A stretch of 26,043 nt of DNA. It comes from an uncultured Lachnospiraceae bacterium. GTDB lineage: Bacteria; Bacillota; Clostridia; Lachnospirales; Lachnospiraceae. Location of the stretch: contig CALEFO010000110.1 in assembly GCA_937877165.1 (NCBI GenBank), positions 1 to 26,043 on the forward strand. Reading direction: 5' to 3'. Both the position numbers and the translations under genes were made by a program. Positions 1 to 6,791 of this stretch are shown in pieces; within the stretch, counting starts at the first letter, position 1; each line of letters begins with the position of its first letter. The notes under the pieces were generated by a model. It worked only from the letters and a program-made list of their open reading frames with translations. It searched no databases and was not told the origin of the DNA.

Positions 1-60
1 CGGTGCGTCAGCACCGATGCTGCTGTTTGAAAGGAGCGCCATCGGGCGATTCCTTCAAAC
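1..60 (-). repeat. Left-edge copy of structured leader repeat
   Basis: Positions 1-32 are identical to 839-870. The block holds a 6-bp hairpin (1-16, CGGTGC-GTCA-GCACCG). Its last bases form the arm of a second stem, 25-35 with 51-60, which has one bulge and an inner CGCC/GGCG stem. Read on the minus strand this looks like the 5' and middle part of the leader seen complete at 781-894. The rest, with the predicted start codon, would lie just left of the window. The function is unknown. Confidence 0.75.
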
Positions 61-68
61 GCCTTTCT

Positions 69-91
69 TTGCCGCAGCTTGTCTGCGGCAA
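69..91. other. Perfect 9-bp hairpin in gene-free region
   Basis: TTGCCGCAG (69-77) and CTGCGGCAA (83-91) form a perfect stem with a 5-base loop, extended by T/A-rich flanks. Neither strand has a T-run after it, so it is not a typical intrinsic terminator. It lies in the predicted untranslated leader downstream of the minus-strand promoter at 373-401. From 92 to about 372 I see no supportable gene on either strand. Confidence 0.5.
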
Positions 92-372
92 CACAAAGAG
101 AAAGAGGTTCTCCCGGTCCTTCAACCTGGGAAAACCTCCTTCGAATCTGCCGCAGTCTGCATCAGACAGGCTCTCGCCTTTTCATGCATCTGTCAGTAAA
201 AACTTCCCTGCGCCGGCATTGCCCGGATCAGGTGAATAAGGGTCTGTACAAAAGGCTTCTTTCCAAGTTCCTTCTGCACACTCTCAGCGGATTGCTCCCC
301 CAGCGGATCTGTCTCTGCCCGTCGTTTCCAATGGGAGGGGACAGAACTGTAATATTCTGTTCAGCACTGCTG

Positions 373-401
373 ATTGTAGAAATCGCAGGTGGCTTTGTCA
401 A
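373..401 (-). promoter_or_regulatory. Near-consensus sigma-A promoter, minus strand
   Basis: On the minus strand TTGACA (401-396) is followed after exactly 17 bp by TACAAT (378-373). Predicted initiation is near 366, reading leftward through the hairpins at 69-91 and 1-60 and out of the window. The gene it drives is therefore outside, behind a leader of at least 360 nt. Confidence 0.6.
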
Positions 402-419
402 GAAAGACTTTGCCACCTG
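386..419. promoter_or_regulatory. Dyad over the -35 region (candidate operator)
   Basis: CAGGTGGC (386-393) and GCCACCTG (412-419) are perfect inverted repeats. A further GTC/GAC pair lies inside at matching distances. One arm is upstream of the -35 hexamer and the other lies in the -35/-10 spacer, as expected for a repressor operator. It could instead be a cruciform or part of an RNA read from another promoter. The binding protein is unknown. Confidence 0.45.
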
Positions 420-568
420 TGAGTCTTCCATACAGTCCTTTTTCATACAGGCCGCAGCATACCTTCCATGAAAAGGCTCTGCATCTGTCAGAAATATTTT
501 ATCTTTTTTCCCGTTCATCACTGCCACTGCCTTTCCCGAATCCTGCCCGATTCGCTCTTTTACACTTG

Positions 569-783
569 TCTGCACACGCCTATCCGCCGGCAGCTCCCGG
601 CGTCTCCTTCTTCCTGTGCGGTATGCCTCACGTGTCAGAATTCGAAACAGCCATGCCTTCAGGTTCCCCGCGCTGCGAAGTTCCCGCACGGGCAACATTC
701 CGGAAAGCATTTTACCCTGCAGGAGCCTCCCATTTCGTGATGCATCTGTATATTAAGAGGCGCCTTGGATTGTTTTGGTTCAT
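569..783 (-). pseudogene. Possible remnant of sigma-70/ECF-like gene
   Basis: An ATG at 783 follows the conserved GAGGTAT leader motif but opens a frame of only 23 codons (MNQNNPRRLL... to a stop near 714). In another frame, roughly 733-569, the translation contains NLKAWLFRILTREAYRTGRR, which resembles region 2.3-2.4 of ECF sigma factors (the W-L-x-R-I core followed by a basic stretch). Together these suggest a frameshifted, truncated sigma-factor gene. The downstream part of that frame, to 228, shows no recognisable region 4. The resemblance is short and judged by eye, so it could be chance. Confidence 0.3.
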
Positions 784-894
784 TTTTATACCTCGCTGAG
801 GCAAAATCCGCGAAGGCGGTTTTGCCGAATGCGGCAGCCGGTGCGTCAGCACCGATGCTGCTGTTTGAAAGTGACATATCAATGTCACTTTCAA
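781..894 (-). repeat. Complete structured leader element with RBS palindrome
   Basis: On the minus strand it has, in order: a perfect 13-bp hairpin (865-877 with 882-894); a 6-bp hairpin (839-854); a small TGCCG/CGGCA hairpin (near 822-835); an 11-bp stem with one bulge (800-806 plus 808-811 with 816-826); and a CCTC/GAGG palindrome (791-801) holding the Shine-Dalgarno sequence, ending at ATG 783. Positions 839-870 repeat 1-32 exactly. The packing and the conservation of pairing point to a functional RNA leader or a structured mobile repeat. No known riboswitch class was recognised. Confidence 0.65.
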
Positions 895-910
895 GCTTAT
901 TTTCTGACCA

Positions 911-941
911 TTAGAAAAAGCCAGGGCACTTGGCCCTGGCT
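911..941 (-). terminator. Intrinsic terminator downstream of yibE/F gene
   Basis: A perfect 9-bp stem (919-927 with 933-941, 5-base loop) is followed on the minus strand by CTTTTTCT. It lies 112 bp after the stop of the YibE/F gene and just before the structured leader. The 942-1053 stretch between gene and terminator holds only a small CCGGA/TCCGG hairpin and no gene. Confidence 0.8.
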
Positions 942-1053
942 ACAGCAGCATTCTTGCGCGCATGATTGAGCGCGGCTTAAATGATCCGGAAACCATCCGG
1001 AAATGTTTATAAGGCATCCCTGTAAAAACCGGAAATGCGTCCCTCCGAAATTT

Positions 1054-2217
1054 TTATTTTCCGTTTCCTGCCGCATGCCCCGGCAGCAGAAAGCTTGCAA
1101 TCAGAACGGTAATCGGCACGCAGAGAACCACGCCGAAGCTCCCGCCGATCCCCTGCATGATCGCGATCCCGATGTTATTGGAATTGATAACCTGCTGATA
1201 GGGGAGGTCATAGGCATAATCCAGGAGGAGTGACGACATGCTGCCTCCAACAAAGGCAAGAATCAGCGTATTGGAGTCCGTTCCCATCATGTCACGTCCC
1301 ACGCGAAGGCCCGCGCGGAATAATTCTCTTCGGGATATTCCGCCGTTCTGCCGCACCACCTCATCCATGGAGGAAGAGACCGACATCGCAACATCCATCA
1401 CCGCCCCCAGACTGGAAATCAGAAGGCCTGAGAACAGAAGCTCTCCCACCTGAATGTCACAGGTATACCACAAATCCAGAAGGCTCTCGATATTGGACAC
1501 ATTCCAGCCGGACAGTCCGGCCGCCATACCGAAAAGTCTCGCCGCGATGCCCGCCATCATCACTCCCGCCGTCGTTCCGATGGTTGCACATACGGTTTTT
1601 CTGGTCGGTCCTCCAATCAGATACATCGTCACCAGCGTCGTCACCGCACACAGGATCACTGCCACTGCAAACGGCGAATATCCCCGGTATACAAGAGGAA
1701 GATCAATGAAAAGGAAAGCGAAGAAGGTAAACGCAAGGCCAAGGGCTCCCTTTACTCCCTTTCGTCCGCCGATCAGGACAAGAGCCAGCAGGTACAGACC
1801 TCCGAACAGGTAGATCACCACCTCCCGATCCTGCGCATACACACTGGTAATCGTGGAATCTCCTGCCACACTCTGCATGACAATCACATGCATTCCGGGC
1901 TCACAGGCCGCACCGAACAGATAGCCCGCAGAGCTTGTGGTTTCCAGCTCCTGACCCTTCCGGACACCCGTGGTCATCCGAACCACAACCCGCTGTTCTC
2001 CCACACGGGTCCCATCCTCTTGAATATTATTCTCCAGCACCTTGGTCACCACGCCTTTTTCAAAGGTCTGCCCCTCCCGGCTGACCAGCTCCACCTTCTC
2101 CACCTGATTCAGCCTGATGGTGAAAAGAATGACCGCCAGCAGGAGTACTGCCGGAATTCCCCAGCGGACCAGCCATGCCCTCCATTGCTTTGCCTTTGTC
2201 TTCACATTTTTATTCAT
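1054..2217 (-). CDS. YibE/F-family integral membrane protein
   Basis: This 387-residue protein has one N-terminal membrane segment (about residues 15-32), a roughly 90-residue extracytoplasmic domain, and then about seven or eight membrane segments. The signature of the YibE/F family (Pfam PF07907) is visible: GGRKGVKGALGLAFTF after the second helix, and GAVMDVAMSVSSSMDEV with GRDMMGTDSNTLILAF near the C-terminus. Length and layout match single-chain YibE/F proteins of Firmicutes. The family is conserved, but its transport role is unproven. The start is the ATG at 2217, because GGGAGAG lies 5 bases before it and an ATG four codons upstream overlaps that ribosome binding site. The upstream gene's terminator ends only about 50 bp before this start, leaving little room for a separate promoter, so read-through from the phosphatase gene is possible. 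Confidence 0.85.
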   Translation of the reverse strand: MNKNVKTKAKQWRAWLVRWGIPAVLLLAVILFTIRLNQVEKVELVSREGQTFEKGVVTKVLENNIQEDGTRVGEQRVVVRMTTGVRKGQELETTSSAGYLFGAACEPGMHVIVMQSVAGDSTITSVYAQDREVVIYLFGGLYLLALVLIGGRKGVKGALGLAFTFFAFLFIDLPLVYRGYSPFAVAVILCAVTTLVTMYLIGGPTRKTVCATIGTTAGVMMAGIAARLFGMAAGLSGWNVSNIESLLDLWYTCDIQVGELLFSGLLISSLGAVMDVAMSVSSSMDEVVRQNGGISRRELFRAGLRVGRDMMGTDSNTLILAFVGGSMSSLLLDYAYDLPYQQVINSNNIGIAIMQGIGGSFGVVLCVPITVLIASFLLPGHAAGNGK

Positions 2218-2267
2218 ATACTCTCCCATGCCTGTTCAAGACGAACGCCGCCGGACACTTCCCCATC

Positions 2268-2298
2268 AAAAAGATCCGGCCTGCTGCAGACCGGACCT
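2268..2298 (-). terminator. Intrinsic terminator of phosphatase gene
   Basis: A 12-bp stem including G-U pairs (2272-2283 with 2287-2298, 3-base loop) is followed by TTTTT on the minus strand. It lies 62 bp after the phosphatase stop codon and about 50 bp before the yibE/F start, so it may act as a partial terminator between the two. Confidence 0.75.
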
Positions 2299-2359
2299 TT
2301 CCATTTCTTATTTCCCGAATTCTTGCCAGAATCGTTTCCTTCCCGGCGCTTATGCAGCT

Positions 2360-3928
2360 TTACCTGGTCTTCTGAATGGTGAAGGTATCGTCAATCTTCT
2401 CCACCGAACCGTTGTCCAGAATCTGATAAGTATCAATGGCGAATTTGCTGTCCGTGATCTCAATCACCGAATAGCTCGGCAGCCAGTTCTGGCTTCTCTT
2501 TGCGATGTAATCCTGCTGCGTCGTTGCAAGCTCATAGTACTTGGAACCCGATGCAGAGTTTGCCGTCATGTACAGAGTGCCCTGCGGATCTGTCACGGTA
2601 TTGCCCTTCACATCCTCAATCGTGTAGCAGTGATTGTCCTTCGTAAAGGTATCCAGTGCCGCCTCGCCTTCTGTATCGCCGTCTTCCGGATACAGGCCGA
2701 TCTGCTGGTCCTTCGTGGTGTCATAGGCATGCTCCCAGTCATAATCATCCCCGGAGGCATTCAGCTGAAATTCATAGCTGTCGTGGGTCTTCCCATCCCC
2801 GTACAGGAGCTTGGAGCGGCTGTAGGTATGATCATGTCCCTGCAGAACCACGTCCACATCATACTTGTCGAAAATCGGTGTCAGCTGAGTGCGGAGGATC
2901 ATTCCGTCCGTGTCGGAGTGGTCCAGTCCGGATCCGTAAATATCCTGATGAATCGTTACGATCTTCCAGCGTGCATCCGGATCCGATGCCACTGCCTCCT
3001 GCATGGTCTTCTCATGCTCGGCCACATTGTAGTTGTTCGTGTTCAGGACGATGAAGAGTGCATCCCCATAGCTGTAATAGTAATCTCCGCCCGCCTTGGT
3101 GGCTCCGTTGTTCGTCGCATTGGGAACATTGAAGTGCGCCTTGTAGTCTGCAGTCAGTGAATCATGATTTCCGATCGTCGTTGCCACCGGCATATACTGC
3201 AGAAGGCTTGCATTCAGATATCCGGCGAACTCCTCTTCCTTGGCCTTACCGGTCTTGTTCACCTGATCTCCTGCGGAAACGATGAAATTTACGTCCTTGT
3301 TCAGCCCGCCTGCAATTTTCAGAGTGCGGTCCCATTCATAAGCATCGTTTCTGGCCGCCGTATTCGCCGCGCCATCCGTCTCTGCCAGCTTCTCCGAGCC
3401 CTGCGGCTGTCCCTTGGAGGCGCCGATCTGCGGATCACCTACATACAGCAGCTTGATGTCATCAAAACTACCCGTTGTGTAGCTGCGCACCGGTGCTTCC
3501 TTGCCATTCTTGACAACAGTATAATAATACTTTGTATTTGCCTTCAGACCAGTCACCGTCACCTTATTGGAAACATACTGGGTACCGCCCGTCAGCTCAG
3601 CGTCTGCATTTTCTGTTGTTCCGGTAAATTTTTTCAGGTTCTTCTTGCTCGTTCCGAATAAGACGACAGGGGTTGCCGGATTCTTCGCATCCTTTTTCGT
3701 CATCCACGCAAAATTGAGCTGTGTCTCGTCAGCACCTGGCGTCATGGACACCTTGGTATAGTCCTCTGCCACCTTGTTCCAATCCTCGCTCCATTCCGCA
3801 AAGCTTTCATCCGAGGTCACCTGCGTTCCGTCATTGTAGTGCACGGTCGCCGCGTTAACTGCCATCGGTGCCAGGCTCTCTGCCAGAGTAAGACATACGA
3901 TCAGTGCTGCTGCCATTTTCTTTTTCAT
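2360..3928 (-). CDS. Secreted purple-acid-phosphatase-like metallophosphoesterase
   Basis: The protein has 522 residues. A signal peptide (MKKKMAAALIVCLT, probable cleavage after VNA, residue 26) predicts export. Residues about 55-155 look like the fibronectin-III-like N-terminal domain of purple acid phosphatases. The calcineurin-like phosphoesterase domain follows, with GDPQ (164-167), GD (220-221), GNHD (253-256), H327 in TIHQD and GHDHTYSR (364-371), the metal-binding blocks in the expected order. It probably releases phosphate from organic esters outside the cell. The start at 3928 follows AAGGAGG at good spacing; an in-frame ATG 13 codons upstream would bury the signal peptide. It is a single gene with its own terminator. 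Pho-box-like half-sites upstream would fit phosphate control alongside the pst/pho block further right, but that link is inference. Confidence 0.88.
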   Translation of the reverse strand: MKKKMAAALIVCLTLAESLAPMAVNAATVHYNDGTQVTSDESFAEWSEDWNKVAEDYTKVSMTPGADETQLNFAWMTKKDAKNPATPVVLFGTSKKNLKKFTGTTENADAELTGGTQYVSNKVTVTGLKANTKYYYTVVKNGKEAPVRSYTTGSFDDIKLLYVGDPQIGASKGQPQGSEKLAETDGAANTAARNDAYEWDRTLKIAGGLNKDVNFIVSAGDQVNKTGKAKEEEFAGYLNASLLQYMPVATTIGNHDSLTADYKAHFNVPNATNNGATKAGGDYYYSYGDALFIVLNTNNYNVAEHEKTMQEAVASDPDARWKIVTIHQDIYGSGLDHSDTDGMILRTQLTPIFDKYDVDVVLQGHDHTYSRSKLLYGDGKTHDSYEFQLNASGDDYDWEHAYDTTKDQQIGLYPEDGDTEGEAALDTFTKDNHCYTIEDVKGNTVTDPQGTLYMTANSASGSKYYELATTQQDYIAKRSQNWLPSYSVIEITDSKFAIDTYQILDNGSVEKIDDTFTIQKTR

Positions 3929-4055
3929 ACTGCTGCATTCCTCCTTCAGCGGGACAGGCTTTTCCAAATGTCCGGTTACCTGTCATTTTCAAACCATTTC
4001 TCCTGTTTCCGGAATTCATTCTGAAAGAGCAGTGTAAAGAATTTCTGCGCAGACT

Positions 4056-4072
4056 TGTAAATTACTTGTTAT
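4056..4072 (-). promoter_or_regulatory. Possible Pho half-sites upstream of phosphatase
   Basis: On the minus strand ATAACA and TTTACA occur 11 bp apart (plus strand TGTAAA 4056-4061, TGTTAT 4067-4072). A third TTTACA (4033-4038) lies 23 bp further, one base off the 11-bp register. This resembles the TTAACA-type direct repeats bound by PhoP/PhoB. The 3929-4055 stretch shows no other element I can support. It is weaker than the array at 18780-18829. Confidence 0.35.
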
Positions 4073-4084
4073 ATCTTTCAGGGC

Positions 4085-4129
4085 AAAAAATTCGTGCACT
4101 CTCTGCAAAACTGCAGATTGTGCACGAAT
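4085..4129 (-). terminator. Strong intrinsic terminator ending the sugar operon
   Basis: ATTCGTGCAC (4090-4099) pairs perfectly with 4120-4129, with an additional inner CTGCA/TGCAG stem. The minus strand continues with a run of six T. It closes the transcript of the two oxidoreductase genes 56 bp after the last stop codon. Confidence 0.9.
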
Positions 4130-4184
4130 CCGGTGTTGTGTTCACTCCTGTTTTCGTTCCGTATCCGGCCGGATGGGCCGTGGT

Positions 4185-5366
4185 TTACCAGCGAACCTTC
4201 CACCGCTCCTGATATTCCCCCGTCAGGCTGCGGTGCGGATTCGCCGGATCCGTTTTCCCGGTGCGGCAGCGTTCCTGACGTTTCCGCAATTCCCGCAGGT
4301 ACCTCTCCCCGTCAAGCGGCAGCTCCACCCAGGAATCCGTCCAGCTGGAAAGATAGGCCGCATTTGCAATGGAAAGACCGCGGATTCCTTCGATCCCCGG
4401 AGCAAGGAGCGCTGATCCTGTCCGGACCGCCCTGCTGAAATCATTCAGAATTCCGATGTGTCCACTTTCCGGCTCCGTCTGATGCACCTCAACGGTCTGA
4501 ACCGGCAGCTCCGGCATACATTCCTCTTCATCCATGATCGCGGTACGCACATCCTTTCCCAGGAGCGACAGCCGTAAAATGCCATTCTCAATCACTGCTT
4601 TTCCCCGGCTTCCCACGAGCTCCAGCCGATTGGTTCCCGGATATTCTCCCGTTGTCGTAATAAACGATGCCACCGCCCCATTGGCATATTCCGCATAAAT
4701 ATCCGCCGCATCTTCGACCTGAATATCGTGATAGCGCGAGATTTGACAATGCGCTTGTATCTTCTGCGGCATTCCCGTAATCCACTGCCAGATATCGAGA
4801 TTATGCGGGCACTGATTCATCAGGACTCCGCCCCCTTCTCCGTTCCAGGTCGCTCTCCATGAGCCGGAGTCATAATAGGCCTGCGTACGGAACCAGTTCG
4901 TGATGGTCCACTGAAAGCGGAGCAGCTCCCCCATGGTTCCATCCTGCATCAGATCATGAAGTCTGCGAAACAGTGGATTGGTTCTCTGGTTATACATAAT
5001 TCCGAAAACCACACCGCTTTTCTGCGCCTCCTTGTTCTCCTGCGCGGCAGTGAGAACATCAATGCCCTCCGGCTTCTCTGTCAGGACATGTATCCCATGA
5101 TGAAATGCCTCCATGGCAATGAACGGGTGGGCCGGATGCGGCGTTGCAATCAAGACCGCATCCACTGCACCGGATGCAAGCAGTTCACCTGCATTTTCGA
5201 AAACAGGGATTTCCGGAAATTTTTCTCTTCCCCACCGGCACCGTTCCGGATCCGAATCACAAACAGCCGAAAGCGTCATGCCTTCCACTTGTCCCTGGGC
5301 AATGTGCACCGCATGCGCCGTTCCCATCGATCCCAGTCCGATGACTCCCATTCTGACGTTTTCCAT
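4185..5366 (-). CDS. Gfo/Idh/MocA-family oxidoreductase (paralog 1)
   Basis: The protein has 393 residues. The N-terminal Rossmann fold shows GVIGLGSMG (residues 7-15), followed by EKP (97-99) holding the conserved lysine. The C-terminal substrate domain has NQRTNP (126-131), GEGGGVLMNQCPH (177-188) and D191, so the usual catalytic Asp of GGxxxDxGxH is replaced by an NQCPH pattern in this subfamily. It presumably oxidises or reduces a sugar, cyclitol or glycoside hydroxyl with NAD(P). It is closely related to the next gene upstream, with long identical runs such as ATWNGEGGGV and NQRTNP. The start at 5366 is chosen because GGGGAGG lies a few bases before it; an in-frame ATG nine codons earlier lacks a site. 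It is the last gene of the CUT1 sugar operon. The exact substrate cannot be read from the sequence. Confidence 0.85.
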   Translation of the reverse strand: MENVRMGVIGLGSMGTAHAVHIAQGQVEGMTLSAVCDSDPERCRWGREKFPEIPVFENAGELLASGAVDAVLIATPHPAHPFIAMEAFHHGIHVLTEKPEGIDVLTAAQENKEAQKSGVVFGIMYNQRTNPLFRRLHDLMQDGTMGELLRFQWTITNWFRTQAYYDSGSWRATWNGEGGGVLMNQCPHNLDIWQWITGMPQKIQAHCQISRYHDIQVEDAADIYAEYANGAVASFITTTGEYPGTNRLELVGSRGKAVIENGILRLSLLGKDVRTAIMDEEECMPELPVQTVEVHQTEPESGHIGILNDFSRAVRTGSALLAPGIEGIRGLSIANAAYLSSWTDSWVELPLDGERYLRELRKRQERCRTGKTDPANPHRSLTGEYQERWKVRW

Positions 5367-5420
5367 ACCTTCCTCCCCTCTGCAAGGCTTCACAGAGTAT
5401 TCTTCATTCGCACCCGTTCA

Positions 5421-5454
5421 GCGCAGGTCTTTTATGAAAATGATCGTCCTGCGC
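5421..5454 (-). other. Intergenic stem-loop between the two oxidoreductases
   Basis: GCGCAGG (5421-5427) and CCTGCGC (5448-5454) form a perfect 7-bp stem in the 171-bp gap between the paralogs. There is no T-run, so a role in mRNA processing or stability is more likely than termination. No ORF is evident in the gap. Confidence 0.35.
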
Positions 5455-5537
5455 ACCCGATTCCACAGAGTCAGATGCTTCAGAATGTAAATAGAGCTGT
5501 GAAGAAATGCATTTTCATTTCTCCGCAGCCCTTTTCC

Positions 5538-6704
5538 TCAATAGGTACCTTCCAGATTTGCTGTATCTTCCACAACCTTGTCCTTGGCCTTGGAGCTTCT
5601 GCGTTTCTCATTCAGCTTCTCCAGGTACAGGTCCTCATCAAATGGAATTTCTACCATCTGGTCTGTCCAGGCAGAAAGATGCATGGCATTCGATAATGTC
5701 AGCCCCCGGATTCCTTCACGTCCGTCCGCAATAAGCGGTGCTCCGGACAGAATATGATCTGCAAATGCCTGCAGAACTCCGTTGTGCTGCGGATTCTCCG
5801 TGCTCAGCTCCTGCGGCACATCATGTCCTGCGGGAGGAACGAACCCTTCCGTTGCCGTAAAGCAGTATTCTCTCTCATTCACGTCCAGCTCATACACGGA
5901 CAGCTGGTCATGCTCACATACAATCTTCGCCTTCTCCAGATCCACCTCAAAGCGGTTTGTTCCCGGTGCATCTCCGGTAGAGGTAATGAACACGCCTGTT
6001 CCTCCATCCGGGAATTCCATATAAGCAGTCACATCATCCTCTACCTCAATGTGATGCCATTTTCCTTCCTGCATGAAGCTTCTGACCCGGACCGGCATAC
6101 CGCAGATCCACTGCAGAAGATCCAGCTGATGCGGGCACTGATTCAGAAGAACTCCGCCTCCTTCTCCGTTCCAGGTTGCTCTCCACTCCCCCGAATCATA
6201 GTAGTGCTGCGTCCGGTACCAGTCTGTGATGATCCAGTTTACCCGTTTGATTTTTCCGTACTTCCCGCTCTGAATCAGCTCATGCATACGAATGTATACC
6301 GGGTTGGTTCTCTGGTTGAACATCATCGCGAAGGTGACCTCCGGATGCTGATCCGCGCAGGCAATCATTTCCCGTACCTGCTTCGTATACACTCCCGCAG
6401 GCTTCTCGCACATAACATGCAGGTGATGCTCCATTGCCGCAATGGAAAGTTCCGGATGCTGATAATGCGGAACGGCAATCAGAACCGCATTGATGTCCGG
6501 ATCCTCCAGAAGATCCTTCCCTTCCTCATAAATTTTCACCTCTGCCGGAAGGTTTTCCCTGGCCCAGGCTCTTCTGTTTTCCTTCCGATCCGCTACAGCC
6601 GTCAGCTTCATTCCCCTGATATCTCCCTGGGCAATGCGCTGTGCATGGCCAGATCCCATATTTCCGATTCCGATAATTCCGATTTTTACAATCTCTTCAC
6701 TCAT
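5538..6704 (-). CDS. Gfo/Idh/MocA-family oxidoreductase (paralog 2)
   Basis: The protein has 388 residues. It shows a Rossmann nucleotide-binding motif GIIGIGNMG (residues 9-17), CEKPAG with the conserved lysine (99-104), NQRTNP (130-135), and GEGGGVLLNQCPHQLD (180-195) with H192 and D195 in the catalytic position. It shares the NQCPH variant with paralog 1, so the two arose by duplication and may catalyse successive or opposite redox steps, for example oxidation of a glycoside to a keto form and later reduction. Subfamily members with this signature are annotated as inositol, anhydrosugar or glucoside dehydrogenases, which does not settle the substrate. The start ATG is preceded by GGAGAG. 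It sits 87 bp after the isomerase gene. Confidence 0.87.
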   Translation of the reverse strand: MSEEIVKIGIIGIGNMGSGHAQRIAQGDIRGMKLTAVADRKENRRAWARENLPAEVKIYEEGKDLLEDPDINAVLIAVPHYQHPELSIAAMEHHLHVMCEKPAGVYTKQVREMIACADQHPEVTFAMMFNQRTNPVYIRMHELIQSGKYGKIKRVNWIITDWYRTQHYYDSGEWRATWNGEGGGVLLNQCPHQLDLLQWICGMPVRVRSFMQEGKWHHIEVEDDVTAYMEFPDGGTGVFITSTGDAPGTNRFEVDLEKAKIVCEHDQLSVYELDVNEREYCFTATEGFVPPAGHDVPQELSTENPQHNGVLQAFADHILSGAPLIADGREGIRGLTLSNAMHLSAWTDQMVEIPFDEDLYLEKLNEKRRSSKAKDKVVEDTANLEGTY

Positions 6705-6750
6705 AGCAGGTCTCTCCTCATGTCTATCTTATTCCTTTACAGACCGCAAA

Positions 6751-6781
6751 CCGGACAGGCATGACCTGCATGTCTGCCCGG
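6751..6781 (-). other. Intergenic stem-loop, isomerase-oxidoreductase gap
   Basis: A 13-position stem (6751-6763 with 6769-6781) pairs at 12 positions, one as G-U, around a 5-base loop. It follows the isomerase stop by 10 bp. No T-run follows, so it is more likely a 3'-end protection or RNA-processing element inside the operon than a full terminator. Confidence 0.5.
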
Positions 6782-6791
6782 CACCTTTCTC

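Noticed and set aside
1..870. CRISPR array or insertion sequence suggested by the 32-bp direct repeats
   Set aside because: Only two copies lie 838 bp apart, with no regular spacers, no transposase frame and no target-site duplication visible.
781..894. A known riboswitch or T-box
   Set aside because: I could not recognise conserved cores of common classes such as TPP, SAM, cobalamin, FMN, T-box or PreQ1.
2117..3160. Plus-strand open frame of 347 codons opposite the phosphatase
   Set aside because: Antisense to all metal-binding motifs of the phosphatase; composition looks like a shadow frame.
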